Assembly (NCBI GenBank): GCA_029204225.1
Contig: CM055096.1
Location: forward strand, 60,864,957-60,928,956
DNA: 64,000 bases
Origin: Diphasiastrum complanatum
Taxonomy: Eukaryota > Streptophyta > Lycopodiopsida > Lycopodiales > Lycopodiaceae
Direction: 5' to 3'
This document shows positions 31,445 to 42,489 of the stretch, in pieces. Position numbers and translations under genes: made by a program. Under the pieces are notes generated by a model that saw only the letters and a list, made by a program, of their open reading frames with translations, did not search any database and was not told the DNA's origin. Positions within the stretch are counted from its first letter, which is position 1, and every line of letters starts with the position of its first letter.

Positions 31445-32169
31445 TGTTGAATTTCACACATGTGGACTGTCCACTACATGTACTTGTGATCTCCTAAGGT
31501 GTGTAGATGCATCAAGATCAAGACTAGATTGAGATTCAAGATCAATATTAGATCCTATGGCAAAAACACACTACTACATGCATTCAATCACTTCCAACTC
31601 TCACTCACACGTGTAGGAAGTATTCAAAAAATAATCTAAGTAAAAACAAGCTGCTCTCCTTGGGTAGAGAGAGAAAATGCATACCCGAGAGAGAAAGCTA
31701 GAAATCCAATAACTCACAAAATCCATGAAATCACCAAATCAATTAGATTCAAAATGAGGAGTACAATGATACTAGTAGGTCCACGAGCTACCACTATGCT
31801 TAACTATGATTGGACCATATTTTGTCACCTCTTGATCCTATTGGATCATTGATCCATGCACCTCTTAATTCTATTGGACTATATTCAAGCACACCTCAAT
31901 TTCCTATTGGACCTCACAAGGTTCCACCTCTAAATCCTATTGGACCTCTTGAAATTCATCAAACAAAAACTTTACACTTGTCTACACTCTATTTGGCACT
32001 TGTTTAGCCTCTTACTCTATTTTGGCTCAATAGTGGCATTACAAGTGGAAATGCATAATTTGCCATCTATGCCAAATTTATTCCTATCAACATCCTACAC
32101 CTAGATGCTTGATGTAAAAAACATAAGACCCCTATATCTAACATAGATAATCTTTTTCAATTCTTCACA
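31445..32169 (-). repeat. Element D 5' LTR (right end)
   Basis: A 725-bp LTR matching 25977-26713, with a deletion of about 15 bp near 31682 beside the CT/GA-rich block. Confidence 0.95.
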
Positions 32170-34892
32170 CACCTTCGGCGAAGAAATCTTCTGAGGAGAA
32201 GGACGAGTGACAGGATGAGGAGAGGATGATTTTGGTTCTGAATCAGACCCGATTCAGTGGTCAGAACGATCCGGGGTCACTTTCTAGGGATTACTTTAGG
32301 AGGAAGGGAAGCAGCTGGCCTACGAGATCTAGCTAGGAGGACGATGGAAGTGAGAGCTTCTCACAAAGTGCATGACACTAATTTGATGAAGAAAATGAAG
32401 CTAAATCCACATGCGACTGTTGTGCCTTTCATTGTGTTAGTTGATCCTTACCAGTGTCCTTCAAAGCATGTCTTTAATGGGAAAAAATTGAGCTTTATGA
32501 TTATTATGTTATTGGTGGATCCCACTCAACCGAGGCGCAAAGACATCTAGTGGCCGCTTATCCAACTACCAGCATTTTTCCATTTGTTGAATGTCAAATA
32601 TTCTGTAATCTGGCACTCAAAGAAGCGAAGTTGCTTGCTTGGGATCACAATAATGATAATGCTTATAGGGCCAGGATGTCATTTGTTGAAAAGATTAGGT
32701 TTTTTCACCATGAATATGTTGATTATCTTAAATCTCACGAAAAAGCTGATGGTGCATTGAGACGCCAATGTTTTCTAGAGGTTGGAGTAGTCATTGAAGG
32801 TCTGAAAAGTCACATGGCCTTTGTAAATATGATTCATGGTTTCAATTGGCTTTTCATCAAGGATACGTGTGGAGTATTCAAGACACTATTTTCAAAATGT
32901 GGGAGAATAAAGAGCTAAAGGGCCAGAAGGTCTCGAAGGGAAAAGCTATTCTTACCGCTTTGTCGAAAGAGGCTACAAAAAAAGCTTGACCTTCAGATTG
33001 AGGAGCTCGCAGATGATATGAGGGGTCATTGGTGGAGACCTCTTCAAGGAATCAAGGATGAGACCACCATTGTGTCGGTACTTTCACGTGTTGTCTCAAA
33101 GGAGCTTAGCATGGACGAGATGCATCTTGAGTTTAAGAAGTAAGCTATTTTGATATTCAGTCATTTATTGTTGTTTTTAGTATAATACTTGATTTTCAGA
33201 GCATCGAGTGGTGGACCAACTTGATGCAATGCATCGAGTTGGTGTACCAATTGGTATACCAATACACCAACTCGATGCACTACATCGAGTTAGTAACACC
33301 ATGTCGATGCACGTCATCAAGTTTCTGTTGCTTACCTCTCACAATTATTATCTGTTTTTCTCATCATGGTATTTCTGCAGTCACAAAGTGTTCATTCGAA
33401 TTCAAGAGGTGATGATGAAGCGGCTGAACTGTGCCAGCTGGGATGAGGTCAAACAAAACTATCCGACTACCAGCTCAACAAAAGCTTTGTCTGAATTATT
33501 TTTGGCTTTCCAGAATTATAAGGTAAGAATGTAGAAATAATATATTTATATTTTGTTTTAGCTCTTTATAATGTATAATTAAACATATATATTTGCTGTT
33601 GTGGTTTTACAGCCAAAGAAGGCAAAGGCTGGAGAGGACTTGGATTGCCCTCCAAACTTTCTATTGCATATATAGAGGGCTAAGGGAGAACGAATGAGGA
33701 TTCAGTTAAAAGATTCCCTCCCGCCAATGTACGAGGATTATAAAACCTTCACTTGTCTTTTTGATCCGATGAGGACATTTACGTATCGAGTTGTTTGTTC
33801 TAATGTCTCGAAATTGATAGAAGAAGTCCCAAAGCATGAGTATACTCTTGCCATTGCAGATATTCCATATGGTTTCAGAATGCCTGGCTCTATTAATGAC
33901 TTGAAATGATTTCCTTACCCTCAAATAATGAAGCTGGTGACTGATTTTGCTGCCTTGACAGCATCTTCTTTATGGAGATGTGTAATTTTCCATAGCGTGG
34001 CTCAATTATCATCAGTCATTGCATCTCTGAAAGCTACATGTCATGCTATTGAGCACCTTGTATGGTATGTCATTTTAATTATAGATTGTGAGATTTTGAT
34101 TTAGTTAATGTTTAAAACTGTTTGTCTCAATACTAATATGGTATTACATATGCAGGAACAAAACAAATCTTGAACGTGCACTGGGCTGCCGGCTTATCAG
34201 TTCTTTTGAAATGATGACCGTGGCTACTATGATGCCCGTGAGAAAAAGAAATTGCGGATTCATTGCAATGAGCAATGTAGTAATGTCATTTCTTGTCCAG
34301 TTGTCACTCATAAATTGAGACACTTAGAGGGTGATAGGTCTTTGGTTAACCCTTACCAAAAGCCTCAGAGATTAATCAATAAGTTGATTGATATGCTTTC
34401 AAATGAGGATGATTGGATTCTGGACATGTTTGCGGGAACAAGTATGATGATGTGTTTCTTTGCTTAAAATTAGTTTTTATAATTGAGTATTAACTTTCAA
34501 ATTTAATTTTTGTTTTTGAAAATTACTTATTCTTTTATATACTTTTACATGTAGGTACTACCACATGTTGTGCCCTTAAGAAAAACAAGAATTGCGTAGC
34601 TGTTGAAGTGGATGAAGTCCAGGCAACCTATATTGAGATGGGAGTGGCTGCTATTCGAGAACTTCCAGATGAAGATCAGGAAGTTGGGGCTCGAGTAGTT
34701 GACAATATTGAGAGGTTCCAGAGTGTCTCGTCCAAACCGGTTCCCCCATTACTGAACGAAGAAGGGGAGCTAGTTGGATTGAGAGATGATATTAATGAGC
34801 CCTCTCAAGATTTCACTGATAGGGCTACTGATGTCGTTGATGAGGGGCAAGCCTCTCAATCAACTGAGAAGGCCTTGCTAGATATTACTTGA
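32170..34892 (+). pseudogene. ParB-like domain plus N4/N6 DNA methyltransferase gene, decayed
   Basis: Five exon-like blocks fit GT-AG borders: about 32257-33139, 33381-33522, 33613-34064, 34156-34441 and 34555-34892. Codon phases agree at the junctions I checked. The first block holds a ParB/Srx-type signature, YVIGGSHSTEAQRHLVAAYP at about 32501-32560, followed by EEAKLLAW-type and WDHNND, VEKIRFFHHEYVDYLK and MWENKE segments. The third block has LAIADIPYGFRM at about 33850, motif IV (DPPY type) of beta-class amino-methyltransferases. Blocks four and five join NPYQKP, DDWILDMFAGTS and NCVAVEVDEVQA, which carry SAM-binding motif I. Motif I reads F-A-G-T-S-T, so the usual second Gly is Ser. 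Lesions: frameshifts near 32485, 32820, 32978 and 34218, and stops at 33673 and 33907. A family of such plant proteins exists to my knowledge, but no search was run. Element D lies at its 5' edge. Confidence 0.65.
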
Positions 34893-35690
34893 TACGTTAG
34901 GGAATATATGCTTGATACTAGATATTGATTTGCAAACATAAATGTAATTGGCCAGAACCTTATGTTACAGGAAAATCAAATTTGAAAATCAAAAATTTAT
35001 TTCTGTGAGATTCACAGTGATATATTTAAGATATTATGCTTCATGAGCTTATTCTTAGATTTATAGAAAGTTCTTGTTTATTTATGCACTATTATTCTGC
35101 ATCTTGATAAATTTATTTGTTATGAAATTTTTATGCGATCTAATACATCATTATAATGTTTTGAAAATATCTAGATGACATTTAAAATATGAATGATTTA
35201 TTAATGATCTATGCAAGTACCTATAACAAAATCTCAACAAAGAGTTAATTAGCTATATGAATTTTAAGTTCATTTTTTGTTCGTGATATTTTTTAAAACA
35301 ATATCAAATTTGCAATGCAGGTAATTGTGTAGTTTCTTACTAATGTATGTTTGAAAATATGGTATGTGCATTTTGAAGATTTTAAAAGTCAAAAAGCCTG
35401 CACTTAAAAAAATAATTTTACCCAAAAATGTGATTTTATTTTTGGTACCTTGATTTTTAAAGTTTTGAAGGGAATCTTCTTAGGAGAAACCTTTTCAATT
35501 ACCCGCTCAATAGGAAATTGTGCTAGTATAGTAACAAACAACACAATGACAATAATAAAGCGGGAAATGGCGCTAAACACTTCTTCGACCCTGGAGATAG
35601 AGATGGCATAGGCTTTGTTTCTAAAATGTCACTCGTAATTCAGCTTTTTGAGTGTTCCCAACCACTGAAGGGAATATTTTGATGGATGAT
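34893..35690. other. AT-rich 3' flank, no gene seen
   Basis: Very AT-rich sequence after the methyltransferase-like gene. No open frame has a signature. It may include the 3' untranslated region of that gene. Confidence 0.5.
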
Positions 35691-36380
35691 TAGTTTTCGT
35701 ATACAAGAGCTCTTGCCTAGATCCAAATCTTACTTGATAGCCTATGAAAATCCGAGTTGATCAAGATAGATTTGGTAGTGTGCAAACTCATGCATGTAGG
35801 TTGTGGTAGATCTATTCAAGGTCCTGAAACACACAATTTTTTAACATGGTATTAGAGCTAGATCCATGCATGTTTAAGGTAGATTGTTTAATCAAAGTTT
35901 TGAGTGAAAAAATCAAGATTAGAGAATATACCAGGGTCTCGATTGGCTCATTGCTTCAAATTCTTCAATGAGAGATATTTTGCATGATTTTTTGGGTCAA
36001 TAGGTACCTTTTGCCGTGTGGAGTGCTTAGATGTGAGATGCATCCACTTTGATTAAGTGTACCAATCTTGTATTTGTTGATCCATAGAGGCCAATTGACC
36101 AACTCTTGTTGGAAAGAGCTAGAAGTGTAGATTGAGATGGATAAGGATCCAAAGTTTGTTGATGCAGCTTTTTGGAGCTTGGATATGATCTTTGAGAGTA
36201 GGTATACGTGTTTACTTGGTGGATTTCAAATCAATAGCATCCATTCATTTGAATCTTAAGAGATTTGATCAAAATTGTGTGTTTCTCTCAAGCTAGTCAA
36301 GTGATAAGGAAATCTATGACATTGTTTGCAATCAAATCTTTTCAAATCCATTCCAACTCTTAAGAGATAGAGTCATCGGT
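35691..36380 (+). mobile_element. Copia LTR end and leader remnant
   Basis: TTTTTTAACA at about 35836-35845, then TGGTATTAGAGCTAGATCC from 35846, looks like an LTR end followed by a slightly changed initiator-Met primer site. The following leader contains a block near 36330-36380 (TTTTCAAATCCATTCCAACT, then TAAGAGATAGAGTCAT) that closely matches the leader repeats of element B. The LTR start is not defined. The remnant ends where Gypsy E begins. Confidence 0.5.
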
Positions 36381-36544
36381 CTTTTTTCCTGTTCATATTT
36401 GTTGCCTCATACCCTCCTCTTTCCATTTTTCCATTTTGTTAGAAACTTTCTACTTTCTCAGCCCCTCATTTTTTGATTATTATTCATCTTGATTGACTGT
36501 TTACGTGCCATTTTTGGTGATTTCAAAAGTTAGACTAAGTTGGG

Positions 36545-37670
36545 GTGACAAAAACGTCCTCTCCCTCAAGTTTTTGTCTCTTCCTTAGTCTTTATGCAAC
36601 TTCTTCATCAGAAGACCCTCCGCAGAGCTCTTTAGATGATCGTTTTACACATATTGATTCCCGCATGGATCAGCTTGAGAGTCGTATTGATCGTATTCTT
36701 TCTAGCCTTGAGACTATCCTACCACGAGGGGATACCACCCCCCCAGACATTCTTCATCGTCCTGGTAAAGCACCTTTATTTCCTATTTTGAGTACGTTTG
36801 CTCTTGCTCCATCTCCATCTTTAGGAGGTGCTTTTGGTAGTACGTTTGGTCTCCCTTCATATAGTGCTAGTTCTTATGGGTCTTCTGTACCACCACCTGG
36901 ATTTCTCTCCACACCACCAGGATTTCTTTCTTCTATTTTTTCAGTGAGCCTCATTTTGCTCGTGATTTTTGTGATCGCATATTCCAGCTTACTACTTATT
37001 CTGGTTCATCTGATGGGAATATCTTGGAAAATTGGTTCTCTAAGTTAGAAACCTATTTTCTTATGTATCCCAAGACTGAAACCCATAAAGTGCAGTTGGC
37101 TGCGTTACATTTAGATGGTCGAGCTCAGACTTGGTGGCATGTCTATCGCTCTGAGCCTACTCATGAGGGATTACATATATGGCCTACTTTTTGGCATGAT
37201 CTTCGTATGCCTATGATTGATCCACAATGGTTGGTTCGCCAACGTGATATGTTTTGTAGCCTTCGCCGTACTAGTCATTTGACTACTTATATTGATCAGT
37301 TTACTGAGCTTTCTTACCTTTTTATTGATCTTCATCCTATAGACTTATTTCACGTTTTATTGTTGGCCTTAGAGGCTCCTTACGATATGATGCTTCCTCT
37401 TTTTGGCCTCCTACTCTCTCAGATGCTATCTCCCTGGCTACTACCCTATAGGATAAGTATCTTGAGTTGTCCACTTCTTCTCATTTTTCTCGCCCTCTTT
37501 CCACTGCTTCTCCTACTTTGGCTTCTTTTAATACCATTCCCCCTCATCTTTCTACACCTCGCCTTGTCTTTGTTCGTTGTTATTCAGCCGCAGAGTTCGT
37601 CGAGATTCAGCAAAAGCGCCTTTGTTATCGTTGTAAGAGTCCAGATCATCTCGCCCGTGATTGTCGATAG
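36545..37670 (+). pseudogene. Element E gag
   Basis: The N-terminal frame has a short coiled-coil-like segment (FTHIDSRMDQLESRIDRILS). It shifts at about 37030 into a classical retrotransposon gag: NWFSKLETYFLMYPKTETHK, LDGRAQTWWHVYRSE and TTYIDQFTELSYLF. A second shift near 37400 leads to the CX2CX4HX4C zinc knuckle CYRCKSPDHLARDC at about 37620-37665. It would have been the capsid/nucleocapsid protein; the two frameshifts prevent this now. Confidence 0.75.
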
Positions 37671-38990
37671 ACTCATGGTCCTCCTACCGCTGTTTTTTAC
37701 CATGAGGCTCTTACTCCTGATGATTTTAATGTTTATATCCAGATTCTTGATACTCCTAACCCACGTTCTATTGATGAGTCGGCTGACCCGCTTCTTGATG
37801 GTCCTGCTTCTGCCGCTTGCCATGCGCAGCTTGCCTATGCTACTTGGGCTAGGCGTCCTGGTCCTCGTTCTATTTGGTTACGTGTTCGCATTTTGGGACG
37901 AGAGTATATTGCTTTGGTGGATACGGGCAGTACACACTCATTTAATAGTAGTTACATTTTCACCAGGATTCGTGCTACACCTATTTCTACTACACAGTCT
38001 CTCAGTGTCGAGGTTGCTAGCTCACATACTTTTATCAGCTCTCAGATGTTTCAGGGCTTGGACTATAGCATTGGTGACTTCTCTGGACAGGTAGATTTCT
38101 ATATTATTCATCTAGAGCGCTATGACATTATTCTTGGTGCAGATTGGTTTTCATCCCTTGGTACTGTTGTTGTGGATCTTTCTCAGCAAACATTGTCTTT
38201 TGCACATGCTGGTCGACATCATTTACTTTCTGGTATTGATTCCCAAGGTGACTATCAGTTGGTTACCGGGAAGCAGTTTATGCATAGCCTGCCAAAGGCT
38301 CAAGGTGCAGCTCATTTTATCATTCAGAGTACATTAGTTGTTGCTCCTCCTACTCCATCCATGGGTCCTCTTCCTCAGATGATTTCTGACTTATTGCATC
38401 AGTATTCTGTGGTCTTTTTAGAACCTATGTCTCTGCCACCATTACGAGATGTCACCCACTATATTGATCTTATTCCTAGTGCTACCCCACCCTCTCATGC
38501 TCCATATTGTATGTCTAAAGATGAACGTGATGAGGTCCAGTTCCAAATTGCTTCCCTTTTACGTCAGGGCCTCATTATTCCTAGCCATAGTCCTTTTGGT
38601 GCTCTTGTCCTCCTTGTTGCCAAAAAAGATGGAACCAAATGCCTTTGCATTGACTATTATGCTTTAAACAAGCTGACTATCAGTATCCTATACCTCACAT
38701 GGATGACCTTTTTTATCAGCTTGGCACTTCTTCCATCTTTTCCAAGATTGACCTACGTTCTGGATGCTACCAAATTAGGATGCGTCCTTCTGATGAGCAT
38801 AAGACTGCCTTTCGTACTCATTTGGATTTGTATGAATTTTGTGTTCTTTTATTTGGTGTTCAGAATGGTCCACCGACATTTCAGAATGCTATGAATAATA
38901 TTTTACGTCCTCTTTTAGGTGTTTGTGTCTTAGTTTATTTTGATGACATTCTTGTTTTTAGTACTTCTTTGTCTGATCATGTAAAACATC
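37671..38990 (+). pseudogene. Element E protease and reverse transcriptase
   Basis: The frame from 37893 has the retropepsin site YIALVDTGSTHSFNSS at about 37905-37950, intact as D-T-G, and ILGADWFSSLGTVVVD. The start of Gypsy RT follows (DLIPSATPPSHAPYCMSKDE, RQGLIIPSHSPFGALVLLVA). A shift near 38690 leads to SSIFSKIDLRSGCYQIRMRP, EFCVLLFGVQNGPPTFQNAM and the catalytic LVYFDDILVFS at about 38930-38960. Confidence 0.8.
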
Positions 38991-40650
38991 TTTTGTGTTT
39001 GAACTACTTATTAAGCATCAATTGTTCGTCGAATTGTCCAAATGTTCTTTTGTCGTGGCTGAAATTGAATTTTTGGATTTTCTTATTTGTGGTGGACATA
39101 TTCGTCTTGATCCTCGGAAAGTTCAGGCTATTGTTGATGATCGTTTATACCACTAGGGTGCTTTATGTATTCCCAGTTCTCTTTCCATTTGTTCTTAGTT
39201 GTTGTCTGATGCTCATGCTTCCCCTATTGGTGGCCATTTTGGTTTTCAAAAGTCTTATGCACGTCTTAAAGACAATTTCTATTGGCCATCCATGAAGTTT
39301 GAGCTAGCCCATCTTATTCGTGATTGTCCTTTTTGTGCCCATAATAAATACTCTAGTGCTAAGTCCGCTGGTTTGCTCCAGAGTTGGCCCATTCCTCATC
39401 GCCAGTGGACAAATATCTCTATGGACTTTATCCTTGGTCTTCCTCATACCCGCTGTGGTCATGACTCTTGTATGGTGGTAGTAGATCGGTTCTCGAAACA
39501 GGCACACTTTATACCGGTATGCAGTACTATTACAGTTGAGCAATGCACACGTCTTTTTCTATCAGATGTTTTTTGCCTGCATGGTATGCCACATACTATC
39601 CTATCTGATCGAGATAGTAAGTTTACATCTACATTCTGGATGGAGCTTATGTGTATTTTGGATGTATAGCTTTTGATGGGTACTGCTTATTATTCTACTA
39701 TTGATGGGTAGACTGAGGTCCTTAATCGGATCCTTGAGGATTACCTTCGACATTTTGTTTCTCCTTCCGGGAAGGATTGGGACCAGCATTTATGTTTAGC
39801 AGAGTATAGCTATAATAGCTCTGTTAGTACCAGCACTGGAGTTTCACCTTTCTTATTGGCTCATGGATATGCTCCACTTTTGCCAGGGGTGCCTCTTCCT
39901 CCTGATGATACACCAATTACCATTGCTTCTTTTTTATCTTGTGCTCGTGACCTTATTGCTAGGGCTACTACTCACTTACAGCATGTTTAACAGCGCTATC
40001 AGACTTTTGTTGATCGTCATTGCCATCATGTTGAGTTTCAGGTTGGTGATATGGTTTACCTTCGGTTACGCTTTGCACGTCATCACTTTGTTCAGGGTCA
40101 CGCTTCTACTGAGAAGTTTGCACCACGCTATTATGGGCCTTACTGTATCTTGGATCACCTTAGCCCTGTTATATACCGGTTACAGTTGTCTGATTCTACA
40201 CGAGCTTGTGATATTTTTCATGTTAGCCTGTTACGAGCTGCCATTGAGCATGATGCTCCTCGCGATCTCACATCTCCTACAGAGCCAAGTTGTTCCCTTT
40301 TTTTGCCAGCCGCCATCCATCAGGTTCGCCTTCAGTACAATCGATGTCACAAGCAGGTTCAGTTTTTAGTACAGTGGGATGGTCATCCTCTTGAGGAGGC
40401 CACTTGGGAGCCTATTGATGTGTTTTATCATACACCATTATTGGCAGATCAGGCTCGAGCCCTCATGGCTTCTCTCCTCTACTACAGATGTCATTGTAGA
40501 TGTTCCCTCTGCTTCATGATTCGGCTAGCTATGACTATTCTTTATTGTCGTGTTTGCTTAGTACTTGCTTTACATAGTTATGATGCTTTTGGGGTATCTG
40601 GTGTGACGACTTATGTCCTCTCCATCAATATTTCCATTAGTTCGTGATTT
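38991..40650 (+). pseudogene. Element E integrase with chromodomain
   Basis: After the RT thumb (LDPRKVQAIVDD near 39125) the sequence jumps, near 39150, to the integrase zinc-binding domain: SPIGGHFGFQKSYARLKDNF and IRDCPFCAHNKY. The core follows, with SMDFILGLPHTRCGHD, MVVVDRFSKQAHFIP, TILSDRDSKFTS and, after a stop, TEVLNRILEDYL, giving D, D and E. The frame from 40051 covers the C-terminal integrase (RYYGPYCILDHLSPVIYRLQ, IFHVSLLRAAI). It ends with a chromodomain, VQFLVQWDGHPLEEATWEPI, at about 40363-40420. Chromodomains of this type direct integration to chromatin marks. The RNase H region, normally several hundred bases, is deleted. Confidence 0.8.
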
Positions 40651-40727
40651 TTCAGTCTTAAGCATACTTACATTATTGTTTTAGATAGTCATTATGCTTG
40701 CTAGCCGATGGAGGGCTTTGTTTTTCT

Positions 40728-40736
40728 GCAGGGGAG
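40728..40736 (+). other. Element E polypurine tract
   Basis: GCAGGGGAG directly before the TGTTATGGAC that starts the putative LTR. Confidence 0.6.
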
Positions 40737-41090
40737 TGTTATGGACTTGGCTCATTACATTCGCTGCATCCATTATTTTATTGTTATTATGCATAAGCAG
40801 GCCTAAGGGCCCCTTTTATTCATATACTGGCCTTGGGCCCTATTTGGTCATATTTTTAGAACTTGGTCACATTGATTTGGAGTGGGGGTCCTCCTATTGG
40901 GAGGGCGCACTATTTTCTCTCCAAATCCTTTTCCCTCCCTTTTTTGGAATCATCTATTTGATTCAGGGACAGGGTATAAGTAGGGACGCATTGTATTCCT
41001 TTATTCAGTTTATGATGATTGCTCCTAAGTTAGCCTCCTTAAGCATTCTCTTCCTGCTTTCTAGCTTAAGTCCTACTTTCTAGCATAGCC
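40737..41090 (+). repeat. Element E putative 3' LTR
   Basis: Starts TGTTATGGACTTGG after the polypurine tract and contains a TATAAG at 40975-40980. The 3' boundary is uncertain because Copia F sequence begins by about 41110. Confidence 0.5.
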
Positions 41091-41599
41091 AGTAAATCTT
41101 AGCTTGTAACTCAAGCACCATAGATGTGGAAGGCAAAGGGATAGTCAAGATCATGTTCAAAAATGATCTTTCTATTTATGTCACCAATGTTCTTCACGTA
41201 CCTCAATTGTCAAATAACATGTTGGCAGTTTCTAAGATGACTGATGAGGTCTACATTGTTACTTTCTCATCTGAGTAGTGTACAATCTTCGATGAAGATA
41301 CTACTTTGACTACATGCACTAGAGTCGTAAATCTTTACGTACTCTCTAATTCAGTTGCATTAGCTAGTATCTCTCATGAAAGTGTAAACGATCATTGCCA
41401 TTCTATGGCATAGTCGATTTGAAAACGTGAATACAAGATCACTTTCCTATATGCATTGTAATAATTTAGTTGATGGATTGTATTTCTCGTCTTCATTGGA
41501 TAGGATATCTTTCCTATGGCAAACACTCTAGAAGCAAGTTTCTCAAATCACATTCCATCAAAACAAAGCATGTATTGGATCTTGTACATAGCTTAGGAG

Positions 41600-42350
41600 A
41601 TGCAATCTATTCTATCAATAGATGATTATTCTAGATGGTCTACAGTCATGTTCATTAAGCACAAATCTGAAGCCTTTGAATGCTTGAAGAGATTCAAGGC
41701 CATGGCTGAGACACAAATGTCTACAAAAGTCAAAGCACTCCGAATTGATGGCGCGATGAATACCTCTCTAACGAGATGTTTGACTACATGGCTGAACATG
41801 GTATTAGAAGACAATTCACCACTTCCTATTTACCTCAACAAAACGGGATTGCAGAAAGGAAGAATTGAACCCTTCTCAACTCAGCCAGATCCATGCTACA
41901 TCAAGCGCACCTACCTGCAAAGTTCTGAACAGAAGCTACTACCACAACCTGTTACGTACAGAATAGATCCAGCACCAAAGCCGTCAACAACAAAACTCCT
42001 TATAGGTTTTGCATGGACACAAGACTTAGTATCAGCCATTTAAAATTCTTTGGTTGTATATGTTTCACATTCCTAAACAGCTTAGAAAGAAGCTGGATCA
42101 TAGGACAAATAAATGTATTTTCACTGGCTATCCTGATGAACATAAAGCTTATAAAGTTTATGATCCATCCACCAATGTAGTACTTGTATCTAGGGATGTA
42201 ATATTTCAAGAACATACATACTATGATTTCAAACAACCATCGATAAACGATGCTATGTCATTTCATCCTATTTTACGTAGCATGGATTCTTTCAACAATA
42301 ATGTTTCTTCTAAAAAACTTGCAACTACAGCTATAGAAGCCGAGTAGCCG
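41600..42350 (+). pseudogene. Element F integrase region
   Basis: SIDDYSRWSTVMFIKHKSEA and TQMSTKVKALRIDGA represent the integrase core. A frameshift after LRIDGA replaces the usual GGEY. The C-terminal part FHIPKQLRKKLDHRTNKCIF and GYPDEHKAYKVYDPSTN lies at 42060-42180 and continues to SRDVIFQEHTYYDF. Confidence 0.7.
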
Positions 42351-42489
42351 GCAATACCTATCACTAGACCAGACCAAGCTAGCTCAAACAGATCTAGAGA
42401 AATTCAAGAAGAAGCATCATCGCATCCTGGTCAACCAAACGTCCGCAGATCCTCACGGACTCGGACAGTTCCTGAGAGGTATACACCTT

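Larger units (their letters stand above)
25977..32169 (-). mobile_element. Complete Copia retrotransposon D, same family as C, inverted
   Basis: D reads on the minus strand with the same LTRs, primer site, polypurine tract and gag-pol order as element C, and a perfect CACCT duplication. The interiors of C and D match almost word for word at protein level, but their indels differ. Near 30000 D lacks a short segment that C has at about 17305-17320. D keeps the frame where C has the extra bases at 17806, and keeps the segment that C lost near 18110. D is broken near 28790 and 28160. These independent lesions show that each decayed after insertion. It sits at the 5' edge of the methyltransferase-like gene at 32.2-34.9 kb. 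Confidence 0.95.
36545..41090 (+). mobile_element. Gypsy chromovirus E, 5' LTR missing, RNase H deleted
   Basis: Gag, protease, RT, integrase and a C-terminal chromodomain follow in Gypsy order. A polypurine tract and a probable 3' LTR start at 40737. No matching LTR was found upstream of 36545, so the 5' end is missing. Frames change at several places and RNase H is absent. Confidence 0.8.

Noticed and set aside
15121-32169. The C-D inverted repeat as one giant transposon with terminal inverted repeats
   Set aside because: Each element has its own LTR pair and its own target duplication, so they are two independent LTR insertions.
33208-33380. Repeated ATCGAGTTGGT/CATCGAGTTGG words as a possible small repeat array
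   Set aside because: Three irregular copies inside a proposed intron of the methyltransferase-like gene; too few and too loose for CRISPR or a satellite.
38122-40370. Long Leu-rich frames with apparent membrane segments inside element E
   Set aside because: Out-of-frame reading of CT-rich gag/pol codons; the true frames carry the RT and integrase motifs.
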